Below are positions 8,621-17,829 of a stretch of DNA of 64,000 nt, in pieces (the first letter of the stretch is position 1; each line of letters opens with the position of its first letter). The notes below the pieces were generated by a model, which worked only from the letters and a program-made list of their open reading frames with translations, was not told the DNA's origin and ran no database searches. The DNA comes from Lachnospiraceae bacterium (GTDB lineage Bacteria; Bacillota; Clostridia; Lachnospirales; Lachnospiraceae): NCBI GenBank assembly GCA_022796795.1, contig JAAWJI010000007.1, forward strand, positions 46,464-110,463, given 5' to 3'. A program made the translations under genes and the position numbers.

Positions 8621-9517
8621 TTATGATTCATCCCCATAAAATACCCAGAACTTAGAGGATGCAAACAACACCAGCGTAAAGCCTACTACCAGCAAAAAGA
8701 TGATCCAGGAGGTAGCGCTGGCATAACCCATTTTATTATACAAAAATCCGTCATTGTATAGCTTAAGCCCCAGCATATAAGTGGATTTCACAGGACCGCC
8801 GTCTGTGATAACAAAGGCAGAGGTGAAATTTTGCAGCGCGTTTACGGTCTGCATAATAATACAGAAGAAAATAATGGGCGAAATCTGGGGGATGGTCACA
8901 CTGAAAAAGCTTCGCACCCGCCCGGCTCCGTCAATCCTTGCCGCCTCATAGAGAGAGGCCGGAACCTGTTTCAGCGCTGCCAGGAACATAACCATAGAGG
9001 ATCCAAACTGCCATACCTCCAAAGAGCTTAAGGTGGGAAGAGCCGTCTTGGTATTTCCAAAGAAGGAAATGGTCTCAATGCCCGCCAGATTCAAAATTGC
9101 ATTGACCAGGCCATTATCCATAAACATAACCTTCCAGAGAATGGCTACGGCAATGCTTCCGCCAAATAAGGAGGGCAGATAATACAGCGTCCGCATAACG
9201 CCGATTCCTTTTCTGCTTTTGTTCAGCAGCATAGCAATAAACAGAGACATAATAATTTTACAAGGAACTGTATACAGGGTATACTTGATCGTAGCTCCCA
9301 AAGATTTGACAAACTCTTTATCTTTGGTAAACAGCCTGATGTAATTATCGACTCCGATGAAAACCGGATCGGAAAGACCCGTATAATTACATAAAGAATA
9401 ATAAATGGAAACTACAAAGGGATATAATTGGAGCACCAGCATACCAATGATCCAAGGCGCCAGGTACAGGTAAGCCTGGCGATTTCGTCTCGTATTGATG
9501 GATGTTTTCATAACCAT
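8621..9517 (-). CDS. Carbohydrate ABC transporter permease, MalF type
   Basis: This is a 298-residue CUT1 permease with six predicted helices, beginning in YLAPWIIGMLVLQLYPF. Its EAA-loop (YEAARIDGAGRVRSFFSVTIP) is well conserved. It pairs with the MalG-type subunit downstream and with the binding protein 72 bp upstream. The start (ATG GTT ATG) has AAAGGA at good spacing. It probably imports the oligosaccharide hydrolysed by the GH43 enzyme. Confidence 0.93.
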   Translation of the reverse strand: MVMKTSINTRRNRQAYLYLAPWIIGMLVLQLYPFVVSIYYSLCNYTGLSDPVFIGVDNYIRLFTKDKEFVKSLGATIKYTLYTVPCKIIMSLFIAMLLNKSRKGIGVMRTLYYLPSLFGGSIAVAILWKVMFMDNGLVNAILNLAGIETISFFGNTKTALPTLSSLEVWQFGSSMVMFLAALKQVPASLYEAARIDGAGRVRSFFSVTIPQISPIIFFCIIMQTVNALQNFTSAFVITDGGPVKSTYMLGLKLYNDGFLYNKMGYASATSWIIFLLVVGFTLVLFASSKFWVFYGDES

Positions 9518-9589
9518 TTACGTTCCTTTCTTAAAAAATGGGATAACCCCACCATTGGAGTTATCCCATTTTGGCTTTTTTCATGGCTT

Positions 9590-10942
9590 TTACTTATTCA
9601 TTTCAATATAATCAGTCAACAGAGCTACTACCTCGGCTGCTGCTTCTGCAGGCTCCATCTCGCCATAGGAAACATTGTCATAAGCATCATTCAGGATCGC
9701 CGTCACCTCAGAGCTTGTGGTTTTTCCGCCGTCAGAAACGCCATTGTACTGCATACTGGTCTCTACGCTCTGTTTGGTCAGGGCGTTCAGCGTACCGCTC
9801 TCCTCGCAGATAGCCTGGGCCTTTGCCGTAGGCGGCACGGAACGCACAGTTCCCAGAATCTTGGCCGCCTCATCGCTGTTGTAGAAATAATCCAGGAACA
9901 TAGCCGCCTCTTCCGGATGCTTTGTCTTCGCATACATTCCAATATACTGGGGACAATCGTTGAACCAGCCGTCACTGACTGCGTCCGCCATAATAGGCAT
10001 ATTTCCGGCAATATACTCTACCGTGTCATTGGCTGCGGAAAGTACGTCTACCGCAGATGTATATCCCAGAGAGCACACATATTTCCCTGCGATCCAGTTG
10101 GGATCCTCCTGATCCTGATCCCCAAAGGGCGCCTTATAGGAAGCTGGCGCGCACACCTTATTGTCATACAGGGACTTAATGAAAGTAAAGCACTCTGTAA
10201 ACTGCTCCTCGGTCATATTCAGATTCAGATCATCGTCAATAATCGGTTTTGCATTCATCTGACGACACCAGGTCCGAATGATAAATGCTGTGGCATAAGA
10301 TGTATTTGCAGAAATCAGATAGCACTCCGGATCATACTCCTGCACCTGTTTTCCCCAGTCAAGGAGTTGATTCCAGTCATACTGCTGGGTAAAATCAATA
10401 CCAATTTCATCAGCCAATGTCTTATTTACAATAATAGCGCTGCCAGCCTGACCTGTGGGAATCGCATACTGGCTGCCGGAACCAAACTGTCCATTCTGGA
10501 TCAGGAAATTCTCGTCAAAGTTGGACCAGTCAATACTGGTTTCAGACAAGTTATATAACACTCCATTTTTATAGTATTCCGGCCCAAGTCCTGTCTCGAT
10601 CTGAAAAATATCCGGCGCTGTTTCGGACGCAAATTCCGTGGTTTTCTTCTCGGAATATCCGTCGTAGGAGCTATACTCCGCCTCAATATGTATATTGGGA
10701 TGCTCCTTTTCAAAGGCCTCGATGACCGCCAGGGTAGCTTCATGACGGGCATCGCCGCCCCACCAGGCAAAACGCAGAGTCACATCTTCGCCGGAATCGC
10801 TGGTCTTCTCTCCTGCAGACGCCGTCTGGGACTCTCCACTATTGCCAGTGCTTCCGCTTCCTCCATTGCCGCCGCAGCCAGTCAGCACAGAAACTACCAT
10901 AGCACCGCACAAAGCCAATGATAGTACTTGTTTCATTTTCAT
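9590..10942 (-). CDS. Family-1 sugar-binding lipoprotein
   Basis: This is a 450-residue extracellular solute-binding protein of an oligosaccharide ABC importer (SBP_bac_1). The signal peptide ends in lipobox LTGC, followed by a Gly/Ser/Asn-rich linker, then VTLRFAWWGGDARHEATLAV, the usual first strand of these proteins. It heads the importer run and follows the YesM/YesN pair by about 125 bp. GGGAGG precedes two possible starts, GTG at 10945 and ATG at 10942; I use the ATG. The following genes suggest xylo- or arabino-oligosaccharide as ligand, by inference only. The two-component system next door probably controls its expression. Confidence 0.93.
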   Translation of the reverse strand: MKMKQVLSLALCGAMVVSVLTGCGGNGGSGSTGNSGESQTASAGEKTSDSGEDVTLRFAWWGGDARHEATLAVIEAFEKEHPNIHIEAEYSSYDGYSEKKTTEFASETAPDIFQIETGLGPEYYKNGVLYNLSETSIDWSNFDENFLIQNGQFGSGSQYAIPTGQAGSAIIVNKTLADEIGIDFTQQYDWNQLLDWGKQVQEYDPECYLISANTSYATAFIIRTWCRQMNAKPIIDDDLNLNMTEEQFTECFTFIKSLYDNKVCAPASYKAPFGDQDQEDPNWIAGKYVCSLGYTSAVDVLSAANDTVEYIAGNMPIMADAVSDGWFNDCPQYIGMYAKTKHPEEAAMFLDYFYNSDEAAKILGTVRSVPPTAKAQAICEESGTLNALTKQSVETSMQYNGVSDGGKTTSSEVTAILNDAYDNVSYGEMEPAEAAAEVVALLTDYIEMNK

Positions 10943-11069
10943 CACTTTTTACCTCCCTGTTTTTATAAAAAAAGTGTAACATCTCCAGAAATAAATGAAA
11001 AGAACCAGCCGTTAAGATAAATCCTCATCTTTTACGCTGATCCTTTTTTAGGTTTCATTTTTTACGATT

Positions 11070-12869
11070 TTACACCTGTTCTGTCTCTGCAGACGGCAGA
11101 ACCCGGGGAATCCGAAAACAGATTATGGTACCCTGGCCCTTTCTGCTCTGAATAGCCAAACGGCTTTGTTCCCCATAATGAAGAATCAAACGCCGATTCA
11201 GATTCGTCAATCCAATATTCCTGGATTTTTTGTTGTTGATTTTGGCATACAGCTCCTCCACCTCTTTTTTGTCCATGCCCCTGCCATTATCAATCACAGC
11301 TATGGAGATCCAATCTCCCCGGTCAAACGCCTTGATCTTAATTATGATATGCTCATTCTCCGCCCGCACTCCATGGGCAAAACTGTTCTCCACCATAGGC
11401 TGAAATAAAAGCCGGAACACCATACAGGGCAGCACTGTATCGTCAATCTCAAAATAAGTAATCCCTTTGTTATGAAACCGAAATTCCTGAATTTCCAAAT
11501 AAGCTTTTAAGTAGTCTATTTCCTCTTTCAGACTTACCGTTTCCATGGGGTAAGAAAGGGCGTACTTTACTACCCGGGACAGCTGCTGTATCATATAATG
11601 GGGCGTAGAATCAATCCCACTATTCCGGATAATTTCAAAATCCATAGTCTGTAAGGTATTGAAAATAAAATGGGGATTGATTTGCAGCTGCAATGCCATC
11701 ATTTCCGTAATTTCATTGAGGTGCTGCTTTTCCATCAATTCCACCCGCATCTGGCTGTTTTTCAAATATAAATAAATAATATTGTTCAGGATCATCCCAT
11801 ATTCATCTTGCTCCTTCACCTGTACCTGGCGGATTTCCTCTCCACGCTCTGCCGCAGAAAACACATTGACGCACTCCTCAATGTAATAGAAGGAGCGCTT
11901 TGTATAGAGAAAGGCCAGCCACAGAACCAGCATGATATTAAGTACAAGCACCAGCCCTGCGATCCAGGCATAAAAGCGCAAGCTTGATATTAAATCGCTG
12001 ACAGGAATGGCTGATACCTGATACATATCAAAGAAATCCGAATGCTGCATATAAAGAAAATACTGCTGGTCGCCCAGCTTCTTCCAGGTCTGATTGATTC
12101 TTTCAAAATTGCCGCTTTCCAGATATAGGTCGATCTCAGGATAAAAGATATCCTTTAGCTCTGACTCTCCCATTTCCATAAAAGAAGAATCCGTAGCATA
12201 GAGCAATTCTCCCTGGCGATTCAGCAGCATAACCTGCTGTTTCTGAGAACGCAGCAAATTGCGGAGCATTTTTCCATATTTTTCCTTGTCCACATTAATT
12301 ACGATCACGCCATCCAGATATGTGGCCCGATAATAAATGGTTAGCACTTCCACCGGCTCATCATACTTGTAGCGCTGCAGCCACCGGCGGCTGGTTAGCA
12401 CCTTTTCTCCCTGATCCATGGACTGATATTCCTCTATCCATTCCATGTCATAATAGGTATGTATGGAGCTCAACTGTCCCGTGGAGGTCAGAAACTGATC
12501 CATACCATCCAAACACAGATAAATGGAATGAATGTACAAATAAGAAGATTTATAGCTGGCAAAAAAATTCTTTAACACACTGAAAAAAAGCAAATCCTTC
12601 TGATCCATATCTGTATCTGCCAACAGCCGTTTCAAGGAAAGTGAATAAGATGGATTGCTCATAAGCACATCCACCTGATAACCGGTGCTGAACAGAGACG
12701 CCTCCAGACTTTCCTCGATAATATCCAGTGTCACCGGCCCCCGCTCCTCCATAGCCTTCTGCTGGGATACCAGCAAAAAAGCGCCGATTACTGCAAACAA
12801 AAGCAGGTTGGGGATAATCATAATCATAAAAAAAGAGCGCACCCGTCTCAGAAAAAATTTCTTAAGCAT
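11070..12869 (-). CDS. YesM-type sensor histidine kinase
   Basis: This 599-residue membrane kinase has an N-terminal transmembrane helix (about 14-35), a large extracellular sensor domain to about residue 285, and a second helix (about 290-315). A HAMP-like linker follows, then the His_kinase box LQINPHFIFNTLQTMDF with the phosphorylated His, and an ATPase domain with N-box NSFAHG and G-boxes DNGRGM and GIGLTN. It follows the response-regulator gene with a 6-bp gap and precedes the sugar-importer genes. YesM kinases sense extracellular oligosaccharides or loaded binding proteins, so it probably induces the downstream importer/GH43 genes. Confidence 0.95.
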   Translation of the reverse strand: MLKKFFLRRVRSFFMIMIIPNLLLFAVIGAFLLVSQQKAMEERGPVTLDIIEESLEASLFSTGYQVDVLMSNPSYSLSLKRLLADTDMDQKDLLFFSVLKNFFASYKSSYLYIHSIYLCLDGMDQFLTSTGQLSSIHTYYDMEWIEEYQSMDQGEKVLTSRRWLQRYKYDEPVEVLTIYYRATYLDGVIVINVDKEKYGKMLRNLLRSQKQQVMLLNRQGELLYATDSSFMEMGESELKDIFYPEIDLYLESGNFERINQTWKKLGDQQYFLYMQHSDFFDMYQVSAIPVSDLISSLRFYAWIAGLVLVLNIMLVLWLAFLYTKRSFYYIEECVNVFSAAERGEEIRQVQVKEQDEYGMILNNIIYLYLKNSQMRVELMEKQHLNEITEMMALQLQINPHFIFNTLQTMDFEIIRNSGIDSTPHYMIQQLSRVVKYALSYPMETVSLKEEIDYLKAYLEIQEFRFHNKGITYFEIDDTVLPCMVFRLLFQPMVENSFAHGVRAENEHIIIKIKAFDRGDWISIAVIDNGRGMDKKEVEELYAKINNKKSRNIGLTNLNRRLILHYGEQSRLAIQSRKGQGTIICFRIPRVLPSAETEQV

Positions 12870-12875
12870 CCTGGC

Positions 12876-13610
12876 CTATTCCTTTCCCCGAATCCCATTC
12901 CGATACTCCCGGGGACTTACATGATGGTATGATTTAAAGGCCCGGGCAAAATTTTTAGGGTTATCATACCCTACATAATAGGCAATCTCATAACTTTTGT
13001 ACTCCGGATTTCGCAATAGCTCGCCCGCTTTTTCCATACGGATCTTGTTCAAGCTTTCCCAAAAGCCAATGCCGGACTTCTCTTTATATATTTTAGACAG
13101 ATAGTTCGGACTTAACCCAACCGTTTCCGCTGCTCCGGTTAAATTTCCCCTCCGATAATTTTCCTGCAGATATTCATCCACACGGCTTATGATCTCCTCA
13201 TAGTAGGATAACGGCTTTTCCTCCTCCACTGCCATCCTGCTATCCAGCGTCTCCTTGATATTCTCAAAACAAACCAGCAGATCCTCATAATTAATGGGTT
13301 TTAAAAGGTAATCCATAATCTCCAGTTTAATGGCAGAACGCATATACTCATAATCATGATAGCTGCTGAACAGCACAACGATCAGGTCCGGATATTTCTT
13401 TAACTGCTCTGTCAGCTCCAGTCCATCCATATCCGGCATAGAAATATCCGTCATCACCACATCCGCCCGCTCCTGTTCCAGATATTTCAGCGCCGCACGG
13501 GCGCTTGTAAAACGTGCTGCTACCTGGAAACCAATATTATGCCAAGGAAATATCTCCGCAATCCCATCCAGGATCTTTACTTCATCATCCACGATTACCA
13601 GACGGTACAT
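12876..13610 (-). CDS. YesN-type response regulator with AraC output domain
   Basis: This 244-residue regulator has a receiver domain (1-120) with Asp8-Asp9, phospho-acceptor Asp55 (MTDISMPD) and the lysine in YLLKPINYEDL. The C-terminal AraC helix-turn-helix pair is visible as LTGAAETVGLSPNYLSKIYK and SYEIAYYVGYDNPKNFARAF. I start it at the ATG at 13610, which begins MYRLVIVDDE and has a G-rich AGGAAAG site; longer in-frame starts add 11 residues not found in the fold. It is co-transcribed with the YesM kinase and probably activates the sugar importer and GH43 genes. Confidence 0.95.
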   Translation of the reverse strand: MYRLVIVDDEVKILDGIAEIFPWHNIGFQVAARFTSARAALKYLEQERADVVMTDISMPDMDGLELTEQLKKYPDLIVVLFSSYHDYEYMRSAIKLEIMDYLLKPINYEDLLVCFENIKETLDSRMAVEEEKPLSYYEEIISRVDEYLQENYRRGNLTGAAETVGLSPNYLSKIYKEKSGIGFWESLNKIRMEKAGELLRNPEYKSYEIAYYVGYDNPKNFARAFKSYHHVSPREYRNGIRGKE

Positions 13611-13685
13611 CTTTCCTACCCCCCTTCCTAACAGCCAATCCATACGCTTCCCCCAACATACTCCGTTTTGCCGGATATTGTCCTT

Positions 13686-13714
13686 AGTATAACGAAATTT
13701 CCTGGAAAATACAA
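13686..13714 (-). promoter_or_regulatory. Candidate promoter of the YesN/YesM operon
   Basis: On the minus strand TTGTAT (13709-13714), 17 bp and TATACT (13686-13691) lie about 75 bp before the YesN start. Confidence 0.6.
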
Positions 13715-13814
13715 TAAGATGCTATGGGACGGGAATACCCCTGCTACTCCAACGAAAGCTGCCGCAAGTCTATCCGTGTACATCTGAGCTTCCGCAACCT
13801 TTAACCCTCCCCTA

Positions 13815-14573
13815 TTAATCGCAAGTAGCTCCTCCATCAACCGGAAGGGCCACGCCATTAATATATCCAGCCTCCTCTGATGCCAGATACAAAATTGCAT
13901 TGGCCACATCCTCTACCTTGCACAGACGGCCCAAGGGAACCTCGCCTACACGCTCAGCCGCAAACTGCGGATCCTTTAAGCGCTCAGTGGTCAGAGGCGT
14001 TTCCACTGTGGCAGGACAGATTTCGTTGCAGCGGATATTGTCCTTTCCATAACGGGAGGCAATGGCCTTGGTCAGCAGCGTAACTGCTCCCTTTGAGGCG
14101 GTATAGGCCTCGGTGGTGTACCTATGTCCCACAAGGCCGCACTGGGAGGACGTATTAATAATGGCTCCGCCGCCCTGCCTGCGCATATGGGGAATCACAT
14201 ATTTCATTCCCAGAAACACGCCTCCGATATTTACCTCCATCATCTTCATCCACTCTTCCATACTCATCTCTTCCACGGCCTTGCGGATATTGATTCCGGC
14301 ATTATTCACCAGCACATCAATTCTGCCTTCCTTTTCCAGAACATCTGCCACAACGGCAGCCCAGTCTGTCTCCTTGGTTCCATCCATTGCCTCATAGTAG
14401 GCTTTTCCGCCTTCCGCCTCAATTTCTAAAATCAACTTTTTGGCAGCTTCCTCTGCTACCGGCAAATCCAAAATAAAAATGACAGCGCCATTTTTAGCCA
14501 GCAGCCTTGCCATGGCAGAGCCCAATCCGCCGGCTCCTCCGGTTATGAGAATCGTCTTATCTTTTACATTCAT
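13815..14573 (-). CDS. Short-chain dehydrogenase/reductase
   Basis: This is a 252-residue classical SDR of Rossmann fold. The cofactor motif TGGAGGLG is at 11-18, NNAG at 90-93, catalytic Ser142-Ser143, and Tyr157/Lys161 in the YxxxK motif (YTASK). I chose ATG 14573 (MNVKDKTI), which has a GGAGGG site; the longer frame adds 26 residues outside the fold. Asp36 at the end of the second strand suggests NAD preference. It is the last gene of the split-transketolase - GarR-like operon and likely oxidises or reduces a sugar or sugar-acid carbonyl. Exact substrate unknown. Confidence 0.93.
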   Translation of the reverse strand: MNVKDKTILITGGAGGLGSAMARLLAKNGAVIFILDLPVAEEAAKKLILEIEAEGGKAYYEAMDGTKETDWAAVVADVLEKEGRIDVLVNNAGINIRKAVEEMSMEEWMKMMEVNIGGVFLGMKYVIPHMRRQGGGAIINTSSQCGLVGHRYTTEAYTASKGAVTLLTKAIASRYGKDNIRCNEICPATVETPLTTERLKDPQFAAERVGEVPLGRLCKVEDVANAILYLASEEAGYINGVALPVDGGATCD

Positions 14574-14699
14574 ACCTGTTGCCCTCCGTCTTGTTTCCCT
14601 TTTTCTTAAAAAGCAAGCCGCTTTGAAATATCCCAGAGCGGCTTCCTTCATTATTTTCTATCATTCACTTGTTCTTCCTGCTATGCCTGTGGTTCCAGC

Positions 14700-15584
14700 T
14701 TATGCGCGGATCTTTGTGTCGGCAATCTTTTCATAGTATTTCGCGATTGCGCTGTGGTCGCTCTGACCCTCGCCCATGTTATGCAGCATCTGCAGCATTT
14801 CCTGTACAGAAGCTGTCAGAGGCAGGGGAGCTCCTACTCCGTGTCCTGTCTCCAGAGCATTGTTCAGGTCCTTAATATGCAAGTCAATCTTAAATCCAGG
14901 ATTAAAATTACCGGCAGTAATCATGGGAACCTTTGCATTCATAACCGTGGAGCCTGCCAGACCACCCTTGATCGCGTCAAATACACGGACAGGATCCACT
15001 CCAGCCTTGGTGCTCAGCATAAATGCCTCGCATACGGCCGCAATATTCACGGCTACGATTACCTGGTTGGCCAGCTTCGTGGTGTTGCCTGCGCCAATAT
15101 CGCCGCAGTATACCACAGATGCTCCCATAACGCCCAGGATCTCTTTTACCTGATTAAATACAGCCTCATCGCCGCCAACCATAATAGACAAAGTCCCATC
15201 AATAGCCTTGGGCTCTCCACCAGATACAGGAGCGTCAATCATCTTTACACCCTTCTCTGCACAAGCCTTGCAAACCTCCTGAGAAGCCAGAGGAGCGATG
15301 GAGCTCATATCCACCAGAATGGTCCCCTCTCCAGCGCCTTCCAGAACACCGTTTGCACCGCAAACCACAGTTTTTACATGGGGGCTGTTGGGCAGCATGG
15401 TGATAATCAGCTTACATTCTTCAGCAATGGCCTTAGAGGAAGCGCCAGCTTTTGCACCATCTGCAACTACGGCGTCTACATTTTCCTGAATTACATCATA
15501 CGCCACAACCTCATGGCCCGCCTTCAGCAGATTGCGTACCATAGGCTTTCCCATGATTCCCAGTCCAATAAATCCAATTTTCAT
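14700..15584 (-). CDS. garR: 2-hydroxy-3-oxopropionate (tartronate semialdehyde) reductase
   Basis: This is a 294-residue beta-hydroxyacid dehydrogenase. N-terminal GLGIMG (8-13) binds the nucleotide. The substrate loop DAPVSGGEPKAIDGTLS and catalytic Lys170 in GNTTKLANQ match GarR closely, as does the C-terminal KIDLHIKDLNNALET stretch. It should reduce tartronate semialdehyde to glycerate with NAD(P)H. The start at 15584 has AAGGAGG. It lies 112 bp after the transketolase C-half and 126 bp before the SDR. No glyoxylate carboligase or galactarate aldolase gene is nearby, so the source of the semialdehyde here is unclear. Confidence 0.88.
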   Translation of the reverse strand: MKIGFIGLGIMGKPMVRNLLKAGHEVVAYDVIQENVDAVVADGAKAGASSKAIAEECKLIITMLPNSPHVKTVVCGANGVLEGAGEGTILVDMSSIAPLASQEVCKACAEKGVKMIDAPVSGGEPKAIDGTLSIMVGGDEAVFNQVKEILGVMGASVVYCGDIGAGNTTKLANQVIVAVNIAAVCEAFMLSTKAGVDPVRVFDAIKGGLAGSTVMNAKVPMITAGNFNPGFKIDLHIKDLNNALETGHGVGAPLPLTASVQEMLQMLHNMGEGQSDHSAIAKYYEKIADTKIRA

Positions 15585-15696
15585 TTGTTTTTTCCTCCTT
15601 AATATTATTGGCAGTGTCAAGAGCTGCCTTATTTTTTGTTGTTAAAGCCTTGATTTTTGAGAGCTTGCAAACAGTGGGCCTTTGATACAGGCGCTG

Positions 15697-16632
15697 TCAG
15701 CAATTCCCCGCTATTTTTTCGACGGCCTTTACAATATTTTCCACGGTTAATCCCTGATACTCCAAAAGCTCTTTGTAATTGTGTCCGCTACAGCCAAATG
15801 TATCCTTAGCGCCCACGAACTCTATAGGCTTGCAGGACTTGCAGATGGCTTCCGCGATGGCAGATCCCAGTCCACCCATCACATTGTGTTCCTCAACAGT
15901 TACCACACCCTTGCAACCCTCTACCAGCTTATTTACCGCCTCTGTATTCATAGGCTTAATGGTTGCCTGATTTACAACCTTAACGCTAACCTTGCCCTCC
16001 AGAGCCTTTGCAGCCTCCAAAGCCATGCCTACCATAATGCCGCAGGCAAATACAACCACATCTGTTCCCTCTTTCATAACAGACGGCTGGCCAATCACAA
16101 ATTTTCTGCCTTCCTCGGTTACGTTCTCATAGTCATTGCGGTTTAAGCGCATGTAAACAGGTCCCGCATAGTCGATAATCGCCTTCGTAGCCTCTACGGT
16201 CTCATTGGCATCAGCCGGACAGATTACGGTCATATTGGGAACTGCACGGAAAACAGCCATATCTTCTACGCACTGGTGGGTGGCGCCGTCGCCGAAATCG
16301 GAAAATCCCGAGGAGGATCCTATCACTTTTACGTTCAGCTTGCCAATGGCAATCGTCTGACGGATCTGGTCAAAGGCGCGTCCGCCTGCGAACACAGCAA
16401 AGGAGTTTGTGAGGGGAATCAGTCCGGTCTGTGCCAGACCAGCTGCCATAGAAGTCATGTTAGCCTCTGCAATGCCGCACTCAAAATGACGTTCCGGATA
16501 CTCTGCCTCAAAAAGCTTTCCCATAGTGGAACCGCCCAGGTCAGCATCCAATACTACGATTTTCTTATTCTCTTTTCCTAGCTCAACCAGGGTTGTGCCA
16601 TATGCGGTTCTCTGATTTGTAAAACGACTCAT
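15697..16632 (-). CDS. Transketolase-family protein, C-terminal subunit
   Basis: This 311-residue protein covers the pyrimidine-binding and C-terminal domains of a transketolase encoded by two genes. The segment FECGIAEANMTSMAAGLAQ holds the catalytic glutamate that activates thiamine diphosphate, and GDGATHQCVEDMAV is typical of these halves. It follows the N-terminal half by 20 bp. Split transketolases of this size are common in Clostridia, both for pentose phosphates and for specialised ketose cleavage. Placement beside garR and an SDR argues for a dedicated sugar pathway. TTTCCCTCCTGC on the plus strand gives a good minus-strand ribosome site. Confidence 0.92.
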   Translation of the reverse strand: MSRFTNQRTAYGTTLVELGKENKKIVVLDADLGGSTMGKLFEAEYPERHFECGIAEANMTSMAAGLAQTGLIPLTNSFAVFAGGRAFDQIRQTIAIGKLNVKVIGSSSGFSDFGDGATHQCVEDMAVFRAVPNMTVICPADANETVEATKAIIDYAGPVYMRLNRNDYENVTEEGRKFVIGQPSVMKEGTDVVVFACGIMVGMALEAAKALEGKVSVKVVNQATIKPMNTEAVNKLVEGCKGVVTVEEHNVMGGLGSAIAEAICKSCKPIEFVGAKDTFGCSGHNYKELLEYQGLTVENIVKAVEKIAGNC

Positions 16633-16652
16633 TGTCTCTTTCCCTCCTGCTC

Positions 16653-17480
16653 TTATTTGGATAGTTCTTCTAATGCCTGCTTGTAGGTTTCCTCTGTCAA
16701 TGTTCCATTGTGGTATCCTACCACATTCTCCGCAAAGCTTACGCCCTTACCCTTGACGGTATTGGCCACAATCACTGTGGGCACGCCCTTTACGGTATCC
16801 GCCTCGTCCAGAGCAGTCAGAATTTCTTCCATATTGTGTCCGTCAATCTCAATCACATTCCATCCAAATCCCTTCCACTTGGGAATCAGCGGCAGTGTGT
16901 TGAATCGGTCCTCAATACGTCCGTTGGCCTGCAGCTTGTTATGGTCTACGATAGCCACCAGATGATCCGCCTTGAAGTTCACAGCAGCCATGGCCGCCTC
17001 CCAGATCTGCCCTTCAGCGATCTCTCCATCGCCGCAAAGCACATAGGTCTTTGCATGGATGCCCTGAAGCTTCTGTCCCAATGCCATGCCAAGGCCAATG
17101 GAAAGTCCCTGTCCCAGAGAGCCTGTACCAGCCTCAATACCCGGGGTTTTGATTACATCCGGATGTCCCTGGAGATGGAAGCCGATTTCCTTGGTGTGCT
17201 GCAGATCCTCTACCGGAAAGTAGCCGGCCTCAGCCAAGGCTGCGTACTGAAGAATCGCTACATGTCCTTTGCTCAGCAAAAGGCGGTCCCTGTCTTCCAT
17301 CTTGGGATTTTTAGGGTCATGCCTCATCTTGTAAAAATACAGCGCAGTGATTATATCTGCCGCAGAGCAGGAGCCCCCCACATGTCCGGCCACACCTACG
17401 CCGATACTGATGATAACATCCTTTCTTAATTGCTGCGCTTTTGCCGTCAGATTATCCAATAGCTCTTTCCGGTACCCCAT
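16653..17480 (-). CDS. Transketolase-family protein, N-terminal (TPP) subunit
   Basis: This 275-residue protein is the diphosphate-binding half of a split transketolase. The cofactor signature runs from GDGEIAEGQIWEAAM to the asparagine in IVDHNKLQ. HVGGSCSAADIITALYF and LLSKGHVAILQYAAL are typical of the family. It starts the operon, with GAGGAGG before ATG 17480 and a promoter at 17567-17595 overlapped by a palindrome. Together with the next gene it would form an alpha2beta2 enzyme moving two-carbon ketol units. Donor sugar unknown. Confidence 0.93.
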   Translation of the reverse strand: MGYRKELLDNLTAKAQQLRKDVIISIGVGVAGHVGGSCSAADIITALYFYKMRHDPKNPKMEDRDRLLLSKGHVAILQYAALAEAGYFPVEDLQHTKEIGFHLQGHPDVIKTPGIEAGTGSLGQGLSIGLGMALGQKLQGIHAKTYVLCGDGEIAEGQIWEAAMAAVNFKADHLVAIVDHNKLQANGRIEDRFNTLPLIPKWKGFGWNVIEIDGHNMEEILTALDEADTVKGVPTVIVANTVKGKGVSFAENVVGYHNGTLTEETYKQALEELSK

Positions 17481-17549
17481 CTTTTAGTTCCTCCTCTTTT
17501 TTATATAAAAAATTCTGTTATTGCTCGATTTGTTAGTTGATAGATGATA

Positions 17550-17562
17550 GTTGTATTACAAC
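17550..17562. promoter_or_regulatory. Perfect 13-bp palindrome, candidate repressor operator
   Basis: GTTGTATTACAAC is a perfect palindrome located at the predicted transcription start of the split-transketolase operon. Related half-sites (TGTTGTAGTAT near 17720, GATACAAC near 17788) occur in the same divergent spacer. The TTGTA-TACAA form resembles GntR-family sites; no such regulator lies in this window. Confidence 0.5.
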
Positions 17563-17566
17563 CTGT

Positions 17567-17595
17567 ATTATGCTCCATGTCCTGTTATTTGTCAA
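17567..17595 (-). promoter_or_regulatory. Sigma-A promoter of the split-transketolase operon
   Basis: On the minus strand TTGACA (17590-17595), 17 bp, CATAAT (17567-17572). The rest of the 349-bp spacer 17481-17829 is very AT-rich, with no gene seen. Confidence 0.75.
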
Positions 17596-17829
17596 TATGT
17601 TTTTTCAAAGTTTATACTCATTTTTAAAAATCTACTATTTCACCAAATTCATATTTTCATTTACTATGATACAATCCTTTACAATATTTTATTCTTCTAC
17701 TTTGTTATTTTATCTTGATTCTACGATATTGTTGTAGTATGCTTTATCCACGGGAGAAACTATAGCTTGAATTGATATAGTTTAAACTGATACAACATTT
17801 TTTAACCTTGTGAAAGTGAGGACATCCCT

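Noticed and set aside
13628..13909. 93-residue minus-strand frame between the SDR and YesN genes
   Set aside because: It overlaps the SDR end in another frame and contains the YesN promoter; no ribosome site.
13815..17480. Sulfoquinovose (sulfo-transketolase) pathway from the split transketolase plus HIBADH-family reductase
   Set aside because: The reductase has the GarR loop PVSGGEPKAIDGTLS rather than the sulfolactaldehyde reductase version, and no sulfo-sugar isomerase, sulfoquinovosidase or sulfonate exporter gene is nearby.
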